Counted from the first letter of the stretch, positions 46,303 to 60,380 are shown. The stretch: 64,000 nucleotides of DNA from Cucumis sativus (GCF_000004075.3 NC_026661.2:20054307-20118306); one strand, 5' to 3'. Numbers and translations are program-made. Notes: generated by a model not told the origin, from the sequence alone.

Positions 46303-49300
46303 TGGCGAAGATCTCAAATCCTTCTCACAACAATTCCATTTCCACTACTACTGACCATGATCCTCACTCTTCTTCTTCTTCTTCTTCTTCCTCAATCCTT
46401 CATAGCCAGAGGAAGGTACTGACGAAGCGTACGCGTAAGTCCACTCCTCGTGATTCTCCCGCTCAACGTAGCTCTGTTTACCGCGGAGTCACTAGGTTAG
46501 TGATCATTATCGGTTTGGGTTTAAAATCTGTCGGAATCGAATTCGTAATTTCTTTTTTTAATCCATTTGGTTTACTTTAGGCATAGATGGACTGGACGGT
46601 TTGAGGCGCATTTGTGGGATAAGAATTGCTGGAATGAAGGACAGAACAAGAAAGGACGTCAAGGTTTTGTAATTCTTTTCTTTTGTTTTCTTTTTTTGTC
46701 TCTCTCTCTCTCTTTGATGAATATATCTCTGCAGTATTTGATGCCGATAAATTCTGATTTCACTATTCTTTGATCTTTTGATTTCCTGCCTCTGTTTTGC
46801 GGTTGCGGTGGTGATTTATTGATGAAATCTGAACCAAAACGTGCAGTGTATTTAGGTATTTCTGCGATTCGAATTACTTGAACTTGTCGATTTAATAGTG
46901 AAAAACTGAGTGATTGATGTTGAGTATGTGTACTGCTATTGTTTTCCTCTGATTTACAGGAGCGTATGATGATGAAGACGCAGCTGCTCATGCTTACGAT
47001 CTTGCAGCGCTCAAGTACTGGGGAACTGAAACTGTTCTTAACTTTCCAGTAATTTTCTAATTGATCGATTGTTGTTTCTGCATTCACTTGATTTTATTTT
47101 GATTATATGGAAATTAAAATCAAATCGGTTGAAGATCATGTGGTGAATTCTTCTGAAATTTTTTAGCTATTAACGTACCAAGATGAGCTTAAAGAAATGG
47201 AAGGCCAATCAAGAGAAGAGTATATTGGATATTTGAGAAGGTTAATTACTAATTTAATTACCATTAATCTATAGAAAGATTATTTCAAATTTGAACTTAA
47301 AATTGAATCCATATATCAATTTTTTTATGAGTTCAATCCACAGGAAGAGTAGCGGCTTCTCTCGCGGGGTTTCAAAGTACAGAGGTGTAGCAAGGTACCA
47401 TTACCCTCCAACAGAAACTTACTTTAATGCTTTTATTGCTCTTAATCTTTTTGTGTCATATCTGTTTAATTATTTCTTTTTATTTCAAAAAATAATAAGT
47501 AGATTCTTACCAATAATTTTATTTCAATTAATATATAGAGTAGAAAGTTGAAGCCTCTCTTCTTCTTACGGAAACAAATATTTTAAAGTTTTATGTCAAA
47601 ATATATTAACGTTTTAAATTTCATAAAATATGTTGGTTAAATTACAATTAATATTTGGTTTAACACTGACTTAAGCATTCCTTGAAAGCTTGAACTTTAA
47701 ATTGTAATTTTGAATTTCAAAATCAAATAATTGAGTTTTATGTTAGATGAAATTTTAAATTAGTATCATCAGAAAAAAATATTAAAAGGCGTTGGTATTT
47801 TTAAGGCTAATGTATAACTTTTGAATATTTTCTTATATTTGTAAACTTTTTTTTTTAGTTTCGTGGTTAGAAGTAATTTTCATATATGTATATAGTCAAA
47901 ACACTCCATAGGTGTCTTTCTAGCGACCCTCCTAGTCAAATATATGAAAAATATGACGTGTTGTGTGTGGAGCTTTCTTAATTAACTTTTTTACGTTGCC
48001 TGTTTCCAATTTCTTTGTGTTATGAATTTGGGAGATATCTTTTTCCTCTTACTGTAGGGACAATTAATGATATCATCCCTCAACCACTAACCAAGAATGG
48101 AAGAAAAAACTATATGCTGATATTTCTAATAAAAATAAAAAACCAAGAACTTTGTAGGTATACAACTAGACAAGACGAACCAAAACAATTAATATAATTT
48201 AATTATATAAAATTTATATTATCAAACTCAAAATTTTACTATAGATATAGATAGCTAGATGATACAATATCAAATTTCTAATCACGAATAAGCTTAAATT
48301 TTAAATGATTTAAAGATATAGTATTTGGGTAGTTGGTTGAACAAATTCTCTTTAATACAATATATTTTTTTTTTTTGTCAATTCACGATTTAACAAATAC
48401 CGTTTTAAATTGAATACTCCTCTTTCATTTGAGTAAATGCTAAGTGGTTAAATAATGTATTTTTGACCTAAAAATTAAAGATTCGGATTTCTCAATCTAT
48501 GTGTTATTGAACTACAAAGGGAAAAGAAAACTTTGTAAGCTCTCGTCTATTTTATTTTTTTCTCTTCTATTTTTGCAAGGTTATAAAAGGGTTATAAATG
48601 CAGGCATGTGGTTGCCGACATGTGTAATATACTTTCCTTTTGGTCAACGCTTGTAGGAGTTCTTATTTATCATAATTCTTTTCCATTATTGAAATTTTGA
48701 GAGATAAAGATTATGAGAAATAATTGTTGATCTAATTATTTCTGTATAAAATTTTAAAAATATTAAACACTAGGTAGAAATTGTAGTTCTAATTGAATGA
48801 GAAGAAACTTGAATAAAATAAACCATATTTATGACTTGAAGATGAAAGACAATCTTGACGTGTAAAGTTGTTTGCATGTGAAGACAGAAAGAACCACCAT
48901 AGTCTTTTGAACGCATTTTTTGGCATTGTTTTTCCCCTTAATACCTATAACTTTGAAATTGAAATAGTTTTCTTTCTTTTTGGAAGAAAAATAGAAAGAG
49001 TTTGGGTTCACGTATTTTGATTCCATTGTTGCAGGCACCATCATAATGGAAGATGGGAAGCTCGAATTGGCAGAGTGTTTGGCAACAAATACCTTTACCT
49101 TGGAACATACGGTAATTAATCTCACTTTTTACTACTCAAACTTAACTGTAATTAAATAATTGTTAATTAAAAAAATTAGACACAAATAACTATTCATAAA
49201 ATTATTTTATTTTTAACGTGTAAAGAGTAAAAAAACATCGAATTAAGTGCACCTAGGCATTGTCCTTATTAGTGGCTAAATCACATTATATGGCTAATAA

Positions 49301-51713
49301 AGAATTGTCACTAAATGGATTTTGACCAACATGATGTCACAATAGTATTTTGATAACTATATTAAATGAGTAATATTTAGGTTCAACTTTAAACTATGCT
49401 TATGTTCGTGCATTTCTTTTCATCAATAAAAAAAATAAAATATTATTTTTTAAAAAAATTAACATGATAAATTTTGGGGAATTGATATTATGTTAGAATA
49501 ATGATTCAAAATTGATGGGAATAATAACAAAAGAAAAAGAAGAACCTTGAAAGACAATACAAATTAATATACACTAATAATTAATTTGGTACTTCAATAT
49601 TTGAAAATAAGGAAACGAAAAAAAACGAGAGGAAAAAATATATTATCTTTAAATAATATGTGTTTTATAATTAAAAAGCTTCCCTTCATTATATTACCCT
49701 ATAGTTGCTATCACACACATCAGACATTTTCTTTTTTAGTTCACATATCACACTCTTTAATACTTGGCATGGATATGAATCTTATTTTCTCTCTCATTTG
49801 TATATAGTTCCATATGTCATCTTATCCTTTTCGCCTATAGATTTATTTATATTATCACATGCCTTTTTTGATATATATATTCAAGAATGTTCTGAAATTC
49901 CATAATATTAATTATAAAAATAATATTTATTTGAGATATCAACCAATTAAAATTATTTGTAAATATAGAAAAATTTATGGTTTATCATTTATATTCACTA
50001 TCTATAAATATTTATATGTGATAAACAAATAACATTTTTTTTTATATTCGTAAATACTTTTATTTATTTTTTCTCTATTTAAAAACAATGTTTAAATCTA
50101 ATTTTAAAATAAGAAGTTAAAATTTATTTTTACAAATAGATTAAATTTTGTCGGTAAGAAAATTAATTTCTTTTTAAGACAAACATGCTTAGTTAATTTG
50201 TCCATTTTTTGTTTGAATTACAAAAGTAAGAATCTTTTCTTCTAAAAGAAACTAAAATATTTCAAACATATATCAAAAGCCAACTAATTCTAGTGGTTGG
50301 TCATGTAGATCACCAAACCTCAACTGCAGCATGGCCAGCGCCATTTAAGATTATTCATTTTGACACATGATTTCATAAATTTTTCAATGTCTCCCCACCA
50401 AATTCTCCATACTCCATAAAGATTAACTTATTAGTATTATCATCAATTATTATTCTTGTTTTTGTTATTGTTAATCTTCAAATGTTGAAAATTAGTTTAG
50501 GTTAATTATAAAAAATATATTTTTAAACTTTCTTATTTGTTTGATGAAAAATACACGTATACCTTTAAAAAAGTTGCAATGGTTATTGCCATTAAACAAA
50601 TACAAACATTTCAAAAGTATCCTTAAGGAATAAATTTTTTAGAATTTGAATAGAAATCCAAATATGAAAATGGTGTAAGTAGAGTGACATGAAACAAAAA
50701 TTTGAATCATCATATGTCATCGTTCAATGAATCTTAAAATTTTGTTTCAAATTATTCTAAAGAAAATGTTCATAAAAGTTGAAACAAAGAGGAAAGATAT
50801 ATACTTTATCTTTTAGTTTATTTACTTTCCATAAATATTAAAACAAGTAATTACTTCTTTTTCATTTTATTTTTTCATCTATTTGTCTTTTATAATAAAT
50901 TAATGAAAAGAAATGTTTATAGATGGAAAAAAATTGAAATTGTTTACAAGAAAAAATATAGCAATTTTATATATATATATATATCTATATTATAGATTTT
51001 TTATATATTTTGTAAACGGTTTCAGTTTTTTCTTATATTTGAAAATACCTTTTCTATTATTTAACTATTTTTAATTGTCAATGAATAATATATATTATGC
51101 TTAATTAAGAGTAAAATTGATTAAATAGAACCAACATGATAATTTAAGACAAACCCTGACGACTTTTTTCACATTTACTTTCCCAGCTACCCAAGAAGAA
51201 GCTGCCACGGCTTACGACAAGGCAGCCATAGAATACCGTGGCCTTAACGCCGTTACAAATTTCGACCTCAGCCGTTACATCAAATGCCTTCGTCCGGGGG
51301 AACAGGATATCCCAAACACTAACCGTCCACCAAACCCTAACGCCGGCGAAACACCATCAGAATTTGACCCCAATTCCCTCCTCGGATTCACTTTCCCGTC
51401 ACAATGCTCCAGCTCCGGTCAACCCTCCATCGAGCCACTTCCGGAAGTTGGCGACGGCGACTGCTCCTCCTCCTCCACGGCGATCCAGCTCCTTCTCCAT
51501 TCCTCGAAATTCAAAGACATAATCGAAAGAACATCCACTGCAGAGACTCCGTCGGAATCTGATCGGCCACGTCGATGTTTTCCTGACGACATTCAAACTT
51601 ACTTCGATTGTACTCAAGATTCCGGCGATTTTGCCGAAGGCGACGACAGCATTTTTGGGTACCTAAATTCGTTTTTACCTTCATCGGTTTTTCACTGCGA
51701 ACTTGATGCTTAA
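46302..51713 (+). CDS. Double-AP2 transcription factor, WRI3/WRI4 (ADAP) type (367 residues)
   Basis: Eight exons join in frame: 46302-46495, 46581-46663, 46847-46855, 46960-47048, 47167-47240, 47344-47394, 49035-49111 and 51187-51713. After a Ser-rich and basic N-terminus (KRTRKSTPR), AP2 domain 1 spans about residues 58-125 ([36 protein letters not shown]). A linker with [17 protein letters not shown] follows, then AP2 domain 2 at about 161-218 ([38 protein letters not shown]). The third exon is only 9 nt and encodes VYL, a feature known in the WRINKLED1 clade. The C-terminus keeps [14 protein letters not shown], which I recall from Arabidopsis At1g16060 (ADAP/WRI3) and At1g79700 (WRI4). 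These nuclear factors activate fatty-acid and cuticle/ABA-linked genes. Introns 6 and 7 are 1640 and 2075 bp and AT-rich. I chose ATG 46302 because it is the only in-frame ATG before the domain with no upstream in-frame ATG. Confidence 0.93.
46847..46855 (+). other. 9-nt micro-exon of the AP2 gene
   Basis: TGTATTTAG is flanked by GTGCAG and GTATTT and completes the codons for V, Y, L and the first base of G. Skipping it would keep the frame but delete VYL from AP2 domain 1. Confidence 0.92.
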
Positions 51714-52752
51714 TTAGGTTACGATCAAAAGAGGGGACTAAGGAATTCAATGTCCGATGAGATCAGTTTGAGGAAATAAGTCAATTAATTATAATTTTAG
51801 AGAAGTTAGTTTTTCATTTTTGTAAAGCCTTCTTCTTTGATTCACAAGAACAGAGAGAAGGAAACTAAACGTTTAATTTTTTTTTTTTTCCGCCATAAAA
51901 TTTGTTTGCATGCAAATGTAGAAAATTTGTGTGCATTAAGAATTGGGATCGGAAATTTCCAGTAGAAATAATTTGTGCATTTTAAGATTATAATAAAAAG
52001 AGCTAGAAATTTTATGTTATTAATTAGTGAATTGTTTTCTTTTCGTAAATAAAATGCATAATTCTAAAGAAAGTCATGGGAAATTAAAACGAATAATCTT
52101 TGTTATTATAAAATTGTTGGATCATTTTAATGCGAATATGTCACGTAACTAAATTATCAATTTTAGCTGATGAAATTATGTCTAAATTTAATTTTAGGAG
52201 TTAAATATATTTTCAAAAATAATATTTAACAATTTCAAAAATACTCTTTAATTTACTTTAAAAAAATGGTTTAAAACATGTTCTTGTAATTCCAAATTTT
52301 GTAATACTTTAGACTAATATTTAACGATAAAACTAGTAGTTAATTCTTTACAAATTTTGTAATACTTTACACTAATATCTAACAATAAAACGAGTAGTTA
52401 ATTCTCCCACATCTATCACAGCTTAGTTTGATATTATTTTTATTTTGTCCAAACTTTCTTATAAGTTATCAATTTAGTTTATAAACTTTTATTAGCAACA
52501 ATTAATCCACGTAATATTAAATTTAGGTCCAATGTTATCATACCTATGCACATTAATAAGTAACAATTCTAACCTCTACGTACCTATAAATTTGTAACAA
52601 AAAAACTCCTCAAAATTAAGTCATAACGTTTTTTTCTTCAAAATAACCTAGTTTTACATCTTATAGTAATTTGAATATGTTTAATTATCAAACTACACGT
52701 TTAAATTCAAAAACTAAATATTTACAAATTACAAAATAACACGCTAAGATTA

Positions 52753-52808
<56 letters not shown>

Positions 52809-54073
52809 CGTAGTACCAATTAAATTGTATAGGTTATGGTTAAAACAACTCGTTTCTAACTTTAGACGACAATCTTTTAATGTGCAATTAATAACCTACT
52901 TTTTCTGTTACACATTTCGGAAGTGATTGAGATTTGGTTAGTTGGAAGTTGATAGCATTACCTGTACTATACATTTCATTATAACATTTTTTGCCAACTC
53001 AACTCCTTCATCAATTCGATTGGAATTTCAATAAATTCTTTTGATTTATTATTATTTTTTAAGTATCATTTTCATTCATTAATATTCACAATATTCTTCA
53101 ATTAAATTTTCAAAACAAACATTTTTTTAGCGTTTGATGTTTGTGTCTATCAACATTAATGATGCATAATAATACACATTATCTCTATTTTTCAGTTTTG
53201 TGTTTGTGTTGGATCCGTAAGTTTTAAGAAATTTGAAAGTTTAAATTACGCTACTTTTCTATACTTTTCTATCAATGTTTTAAAGCCTATACTAATTTTG
53301 AAAACTAAAAAAGAAGAAAAATTAAATACTTTAAATATTTATTTTTATAATGTTTTACTAAGAATTTCATAAGTATTTATTTGAAAAAAAATGAAAAGTA
53401 TAATTTAAAATTTGGAGGAAAGAACCTGAATAAAAAAAGAACTGAGTTCAAATAGTAAGTTAGTAATTTAATAATTCTATGTTCAATGTACACATTACCA
53501 AATAGATAGGCACTCTTACATTGGCCAAAACTTCCACTTATATAATTCAAAGGTGGTTTTATCAAAAAAGAAACTGCTCCTTTGTCAATATAACGTCCAA
53601 ATGGCAAACATTTCAAATTTTGTATTTTGTTTTTTCGTTTTTTTGGATTTTGTGATTCTGTAAATTCTATAAAAAAAAAAAAAACTGCATTTTGATATTT
53701 TCATGTTATCTAAATTTTGAGTTTTGAAATTTAAAACTCATAAATAAATTAAACAAAATACAAACATTTAGAAATGAAGTAAATAGAGTTCTTATTATTT
53801 ATGTCAATCTCCAGCGTAGTTTAGTGGATATAAGATAACAAATTAATGCCGACTTCACTCAACCTCCATATAAGAGAAACTTGGTTCACCAAAATCATCA
53901 AAGATGAATATTGTTAATCCTCAAAATTCAAGACTCAAAGAGAGAATTTACAAACACATCTTCAATTAAATGTCTTGCATCAATCTAAGGGTAGGTAGGG
54001 CATTGAAAGGAAGCTTAGTTCAGAGATTGAACTACAAAAGAGAGCTGAAAAGCAGCCAAATTATATGTGATCA
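51714..54073. other. Intergenic DNA between convergent AP2 and tubby-like genes
   Basis: The two genes converge, so both 3' UTRs lie here. The rest is AT-rich, with a long AT dinucleotide run at about 52759-52806. The minus-strand frame at 53377-53616 has no family resemblance. Confidence 0.5.
52759..52806. repeat. (AT)n microsatellite
   Basis: About 24 uninterrupted AT units; likely polymorphic in length. Confidence 0.95.
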
Positions 54074-57000
54074 TCATACTGAACAACACAGCTTTGAATC
54101 TATGGAAGCCAAACATATACAGAAGGCTTGATAACCTGTCAGTGGATATCTGCAAGAAAGCCCAAAACTCTCACTGTCATTATTCACATCAACATCCCTA
54201 TTAGCACTATCCAGATTCAATCACTTTAGTTACAAACCAAAAGCCATCTAGCATGCTGGAGATAAGACTATCCATGTTGAACTTTTGGAGTTGTAGATAT
54301 ACAGATGGACATTTAAATATTTTATTCGGGTTGGTACGGTGTTGATCGATGTATTATGATTTCGTTTTACATTTATATGTTTTGTAGCAGAATTTTGCAC
54401 GGTTTGAAAATCTAGAGAATACAAAGAAATGATCTGCTTACCTATAATCCATCACATATTTAGACTTCCCAATCCTTCCAAGTTGGAGAATTGTTTGTTT
54501 ACCATTTTCCTGTACCAAAAAGCCAACTCAAAACTCAGCCATATTATAATTGAAAATCACTTTCTTTCTATCTTATTTGATCCAGAAGTTAGTACTCTAA
54601 AAAATATGGATTTGTACCTCTAAAGTTAACTGAAAATTCTTCACGGAGGTTTGGATCACAAGACCTGAAACTGCCCTTCCTCTGTCTCTAAAGTCCAACT
54701 CATATTGCTTAGAAATCTGAAGAACTCAAACACAATAAAACAATGGCAATTATTTAATTGGAGAGTTCTCATCCAAGAGTTATTGAGACTTATTGAAGGG
54801 TTTGGGGTTAGAAATCCAAAGCAGTTCCAAGTTTTCATTGAAGAATTATTTCTGAATGGCAATTTTCTACTTCACCTTGTTGTATTGGGGAACCTTGGAA
54901 ACAAGCTGGTGAACTTTGGCCTTTTCTTCCTCCCATTCCCTTGGAAGCCCTGCTATGTGCTGCACCTGCTGGAGTAGACAAACAGTAAATTAACGGGTAG
55001 GAAAAAAATGTGTACTTGATGACTTTTGATATTTTGTTAATGTTTAAACATTTTCATCAATGTGGAAGTATTGAAACGCCTGGTTGGTGGTGCAACATTT
55101 CGTTACATATTGTAGAAATTAGAAAGAATATCAAATGTTCTAAAGCACCTGATTGGTGTTTTTCAGCTGCATTGATTGATGCTTGGGGATGAAAGCCTTC
55201 ATGCTCCTATGGCTGCCTGTCCAAGTGGTTATTGTAGGCGTGAATCTGTAGAAAACAAAGCCAAGTCAGTGGCTCCAAAAGAGTGATAGAGAGGGAGAAA
55301 AGAGAAAGATAGCCGGAGGGACAGGGTGAAGGCTCACGTTACAGCACCCAGAAGCGATCTCGACTGGGTTGGGATCGGTTTCAGACGGCTTCCCTGAGAA
55401 CAAACACAAAGAGAAAACCATGTCACAAGGAAACTCTGGAAACTTTTTTCAAATTCAACACAATTTAACATTCCATTGGAACCTGATCCCATATGTAATA
55501 TTTTGAACCAACAAGGTTTGTAGTCATGGATCCAACAAAACTATCATCTGCATTGCACAATATCCCCCTTGCACTCTGAGCTATTTTATACTCTGACCTC
55601 CCTTTCCGTCGTCCATGACGAGCTACCGCCAACTTCCGGTCCTGCCGCCCCTTTCCTTCCTGATAAAGTTTCAAATGCAGAAAACATAGATTGAAGATCA
55701 GCAAGAAATCCTGTACTAAGTTAAAGGATTTGAAAGTCTCTAGAATTCTGTTTTTCTTTAAGAGTGGAATTGAAAAGGCCTAAATTTCTCATAAAACGCA
55801 CTTGATTTAAAGAAAGTTGATCAAAATATGAAGGAAAGAGAAATGTAAATCATTAAGAACAGAGCCCTTGTTGATAAGTTTCATATTTTAGCATAAAAAA
55901 ATGTGAAAGCTAAAAGCTTACATTTGTGTATAGAGAATAGAAGGCTCCACCATGAAGGCCATCTGGTGATTTTTCCTTCACAATGACACAAGTACATCTC
56001 CCCACATCCACAGGCAGTGGCCTACACAACAATGACCTAAAGAGAAAATACCAATTACACAATCACTCCCAACATTCTTGCAAACCTTGAAATAACATTA
56101 ATCAGAGAAAAAAAATAAGCTTAAAATGCAGGTTTTCTTCACATTTTTCTTTTGCTTTTGAGAATTGTGCTTGCGTTCTTACTATTACTTTACCATTGTA
56201 ATGATTTAAATTCTTAATCAAATTTCAATGTAAAAAAAACACACGCTTTTAAAAGCATAACGTGGATTTTGAAAACATCAAAGAAAAAGAAAACATAACA
56301 GAGAAACAGGGGTGAAATTTAGGTTTATAATGGATAAGGAAATAGTGGAGTCCTTCGTTTCTATGCTTCTTTTATTTCATCAATATTATCGTCAACTATA
56401 AAGTTCACCCGCTTTGGTTATCATGAGTTAGCGACTAATTTACCTTTCCTACCTTTACATGAACTAAGAATGTGTATAAGTTCAATTCTTAACGACAAAA
56501 AATAAGATCTTATTGGATGATGATTTGATTTTTAGTTTTTGGTTTTTGAAAATTACAAGTTTGTATGATTTATAATGTTTCGTTTTTTTTAAAAAAAAAA
56601 AACCAACCTAATTTGTAAAACTAAAACCGTGGTAAGTAATGATTTCTTTTTAATTTTAGTTTTCGAAAATTAATCTTGTAAAAAAAATACATTCTCCACC
56701 TCTCAATCTATTGTTTTGATATTCACTTTTTATCTATGTTTTTTTTAAAGAAAAATCAAGTCAATATTTGAAACTAAAGATATAGTTTTTAAAAGCTAGG
56801 AACTTAATCTACTCAAACTATGGTAAAAAATAATTAAAATGAAAGAGGCTTAATTTTCAAAAATCAAAAACAAAAGAATGAAATGATTAACAAATGGACA
56901 TCAGCCAAACAGTTTTCAGAAGCTTGTTTTTGTTTTAGAATTTGTCTAATAACTCAGGCGCTTGTTCAAAAATGAGAAAACCAGCATAAATTTCAAAAAA

Positions 57001-57618
57001 CAGCAACTAAAAGCGAAATGGTTATCCCGGTAATCAAAATGGAGCATAGAACTCAAACTTGTTAATGAAATAGATAAAAATCTCATGAGAACAATAGTAA
57101 AGAGTAAGCACCAAAACAAAATATATCATCAAGAAGTGGATCAATGGCGTTGGAAGTTCTAAAATCCACCTGTTAGGCAAAGTAGACCATGAGGAAGCTG
57201 GAGCAGCTTCTGAATCCGAAAAGTCCCATATCTTCAAAGAACTCGAATGTTCAGAATCAGTTCCATCCCACAATCTAGATGCAAAAACCTTATCAGGCTC
57301 GTTCATTTGCATACAAAGATGAAGTGAAGAAGGCTTCAAAGCCTTCCCATTAGAAAATGACTTAAAATCCCCAAATTGCTGCTTCGAATTAGCACAAAAC
57401 CCATTAGCAGGAATCACATTTTCTTTGTCGCAAAGCACTGCAGGTGCAGGTTCATCTCTCTGTTTATCCTTCGTATTAGGGGTTAAGTTCTCTTTACCTT
57501 GCCTGAATCCGCCGCCGTCGCTGCAGCTACGGTTGTGGCGGAGGTCAGTGAGGGGATTCAAATACAAAGAGTTATAGGAAGATTGACGAGGTATAATCGA
57601 TTTCTTGTCGCCAATCAT
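54074..57618 (-). CDS. TULP8: Tubby-like protein without F-box, TLP8 type (404 residues)
   Basis: Nine minus-strand exons join in frame: 57170-57618, 55922-56021, 55483-55659, 55338-55393, 55149-55245, 54876-54968, 54618-54716, 54442-54509 and 54074-54149. Residues 1-149 are Ser/Asn-rich, with KIWDFSDSEAAPASSWSTLP just before the tubby domain. The domain (about 151-404) includes PLPVDVGRCTCVIVKE, FYSLYTN, RKLAVARHGRRKGRSEYKIA, DDSFVGSMTTNLVGSKYYIW, FTPTITTWTG, KQYELDFRDRGRA, VKNFQLTLE, QTILQLGRIGKSKYVMDYR and the terminal CICLASIDSKLCCSV. An F-box, which most plant tubby-like proteins carry, is absent; this and the wording match Arabidopsis TLP8 (At1g16070, from memory). Tubby domains bind phosphoinositides and can release to the nucleus; the biological role of TLP8 is poorly known. 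It converges on the AP2 gene. Confidence 0.93.
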
Positions 57619-57741
57619 AGTGTTGATTGTTGAAATTTTGAGACAAAAAAAAAAAAACAGGGGAAGAGTTAAGAAAATGGAAAAGAATGGGAATGGTATT
57701 TTTGTGGTCTAGTCTCTATCTCTCGGATTCATAAGCTTTTA

Positions 57742-57748
57742 ATATATA
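57742..57748 (-). promoter_or_regulatory. Possible TATA box of the tubby-like gene
   Basis: TATATATT-like sequence on the minus strand about 120-130 bp before the ATG at 57618. A GA microsatellite lies next to it at about 57757-57773. Weak evidence. Confidence 0.35.
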
Positions 57749-57779
57749 CATTTGAAAGAGAGAGAGAGAGAGATGCCAT

Positions 57780-60380
57780 TTCAAAATCATCTTCAAGGTT
57801 GTGTTTTTTATTCTTTCATTTATTTCCATCTTCAATTCACTAAATAATATTCAAAATCTCCATTAATTTTCAAATTTTATAATTCTTCTTTTCAATTTAT
57901 TAAACTTAATCTTGGGATGAAATGAGTTTTCAAATTTTATAATGCTTCATTTCTATCTATTAAATTTAATATTTGGAATGAAATGAGTTAAACGTAGGTT
58001 TAATTTAGGGATGAAATAAGTGTTTAGTACTTGTAATTTTTTTTTAAATATATAAATGTATCATACGCTTAATTTTCTAAAATTAAAATAAAAAATAATT
58101 ATCAAATAGAGTCTTGCAAATTCAAATTCAAAAAATGAAACCCATTTTGAAATTTAACGTTAGATAGCTCAATAGAAAACAATTGATTTTAAATACTAGT
58201 GTACTTCAAATTTGGAGAATGTCTGCTTAAATTGGTGTATTTCTTTTTTCATTTTTCATTATTAAGCGACTAAAATAGTTGCTTCTTTCGTAATTAAGGA
58301 GTCGTTTAAGACAAAAATTATCTAAGACTGTTTAAAAATCTCAAATTAAGCTACATGATATCATTTCAAAACTCCTAATTTGTTACTGTATTTACTATTT
58401 AGTATCGTTTTTACTGTTTGATATTAATAATTTTTTTATTATTTGCTACCGTGTTTACTATTTTCTTATCAAACTAAAATAGTTTACTCAGTAAACTCGT
58501 ACTATTATTACATAGACAAAAACATTTTACACCCCAACACACAAACTATAATAATCTAAAACTAATTCACTCTAACGCCAAACACCTCCGGAAGATCAAA
58601 ATAAAAAATATTCAATTCAAAATAGAAAATTATTTTAAATGAAAAGACTTCTAAAAGATTATAAATAAAACAAATTATAGATAACTATTTGTATATATCA
58701 TAATAGACTAAGATATACTATTATTTGTGTATGTTACACTCCATCATAAACAAAACAGATAGTGATTTCTTGTCAAAATATTTCAATATATTTGAAAACA
58801 ACAAATCAAAATAAGTATTTAAAGTAAAAGAAAATTTAGAAGGAGTTATATATATATATTGGGTAGAGGAAGTATTTGAATTTGAAATGGGAGCATTGGA
58901 AAAAGTGAGGGTTTGGATTTTGTAGGGATGTTTTGTAGGTGAGTGAGGAACCAACGGTAAGCATAGAGAAAGAGAAAGGAAAAACAAATGAAAGTGTGGG
59001 ATTTGACGGAAAAAGAGGAAGGGAAAAGGCGGGATTAGCCTTTTTTCAAAATGGGACATTTCTTTTGTTTTCTTTACTACTATTCCACTGTTTACTATTT
59101 GCCATTTGCATCACTTTTGTACTTTTCCTTCGTTCTTTCAAAATCCACCCTCTTTTTTTGTTTTCTTTTTCTAAATTAAAAACAAACAATATTTCATTTC
59201 GTCTTCTTTCATTCTATTTTAGTTATGAACTCAATAATAAGCTTTTCAATTTTAAGTTTCCATTAGACTTATTAACTTCAAATTATTTATCTAATATATT
59301 CATTCAATTTAAAGTGTCTAACAAATCGTTTATATTTTGTTTGATAATGATTTTTTTTTTCAAAAAAATTTAAGCTTAGAAATATACTATTTTTACACCT
59401 ATGAAAATATTTATCATATATTTAGTTTTTAGAAATGTTTTCAAAATCAAGCAAGTTTTGAAATTTAGATTTACAAATGAACTTTTAGACTGTTTAGATC
59501 AAAAGTTGAAAGGGAAATAACTTAGGTCGTACACTAAGTCTTAAAGTAATCATTTGAAAAAAAGGAGTTGATTTAGTGATGAAACGAGGAGGTGAGCTTG
59601 GAAACAACCAAAACTAGCCTATAAGGAAAGCAAAATAGTTCAATGCTCTAACTCCACCACATCCAAAATGTATTAAGGTTCAAGCGATTCACTAAAATGA
59701 TGTGATCTTGAACTTGCAAGCACCTTTATGAAGTGTAAATAGATACTTTATCATCTAGTAGCATTTGGAGATGTTAAAAGTGAGACAACTAGATACATAA
59801 TTTAAAAACTTGTTTTTATTATTAAAGATTTTGCAAATAATAAAAATATTTTCTCATAAAAAGAAAGATATAAAAATAATGAGAAAACATCAAAATTTTT
59901 TGAAACACACGTACATACATATGATGTTTAATAGCATTCATAAAAATGTACAACAAAATTTTAACTTTTAAGGCGTGTTTGAATTGACTTTTTAAATGTT
60001 TATAAATACTTTTGAACATTTAGAAAGTCAATTCAATCAAATACTTGCATCAATAAATAATAAAACTATATTATATAAATATCCAACCTTATTTTCAATT
60101 AAACAAACTAACAAAGATGTAACCTTTTCAAGTTTGTGTTGAGTAGAGTTGTCATATTTATACAATGCAAAATAGAAAGAGATAGCTGTAAAAATAGCCC
60201 TTACATTCGAAATAACATCTTTCAAAAATTATAAATATAGCAAAGTCTCTAAAAATCAATTATGAAATTGTATCAAAAATATACTTTGTTATATTTATAA
60301 TTTTTTAAAATACTTCTGCATAATAATTATTCTAAAAACTGCCAAACTATAATTACTCAAAATTTGCGTTAATAGCCCAA
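57780..60380. other. Intergenic DNA between divergent tubby-like and plastid-protein genes
   Basis: Mostly AT-rich. A GC-richer purine tract at 58870-59050 gives long open frames on both strands (58721-59059 - and 58939-59373 +), but neither resembles a protein family or has splice-supported extension. I see no gene. Confidence 0.45.
60222..60312. repeat. Dispersed short inverted-repeat element, copy 3
   Basis: The arms TCAAAAATTATAAATATAGC (from 60222) and GTTATATTTATAATTTTTT (about 60288-60306) are complementary over about 24 bases. They match the arm theme at 3.2 and 39.7 kb. This is the shortest copy and sits about 280 bp before the ATG of the next gene. Confidence 0.55.

Noticed and set aside
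58721-59373. Long frames on both strands around 58.7-59.4 kb
   Set aside because: Purine-rich low-complexity tract; no conserved motif, splice signals or promoter supports either frame.
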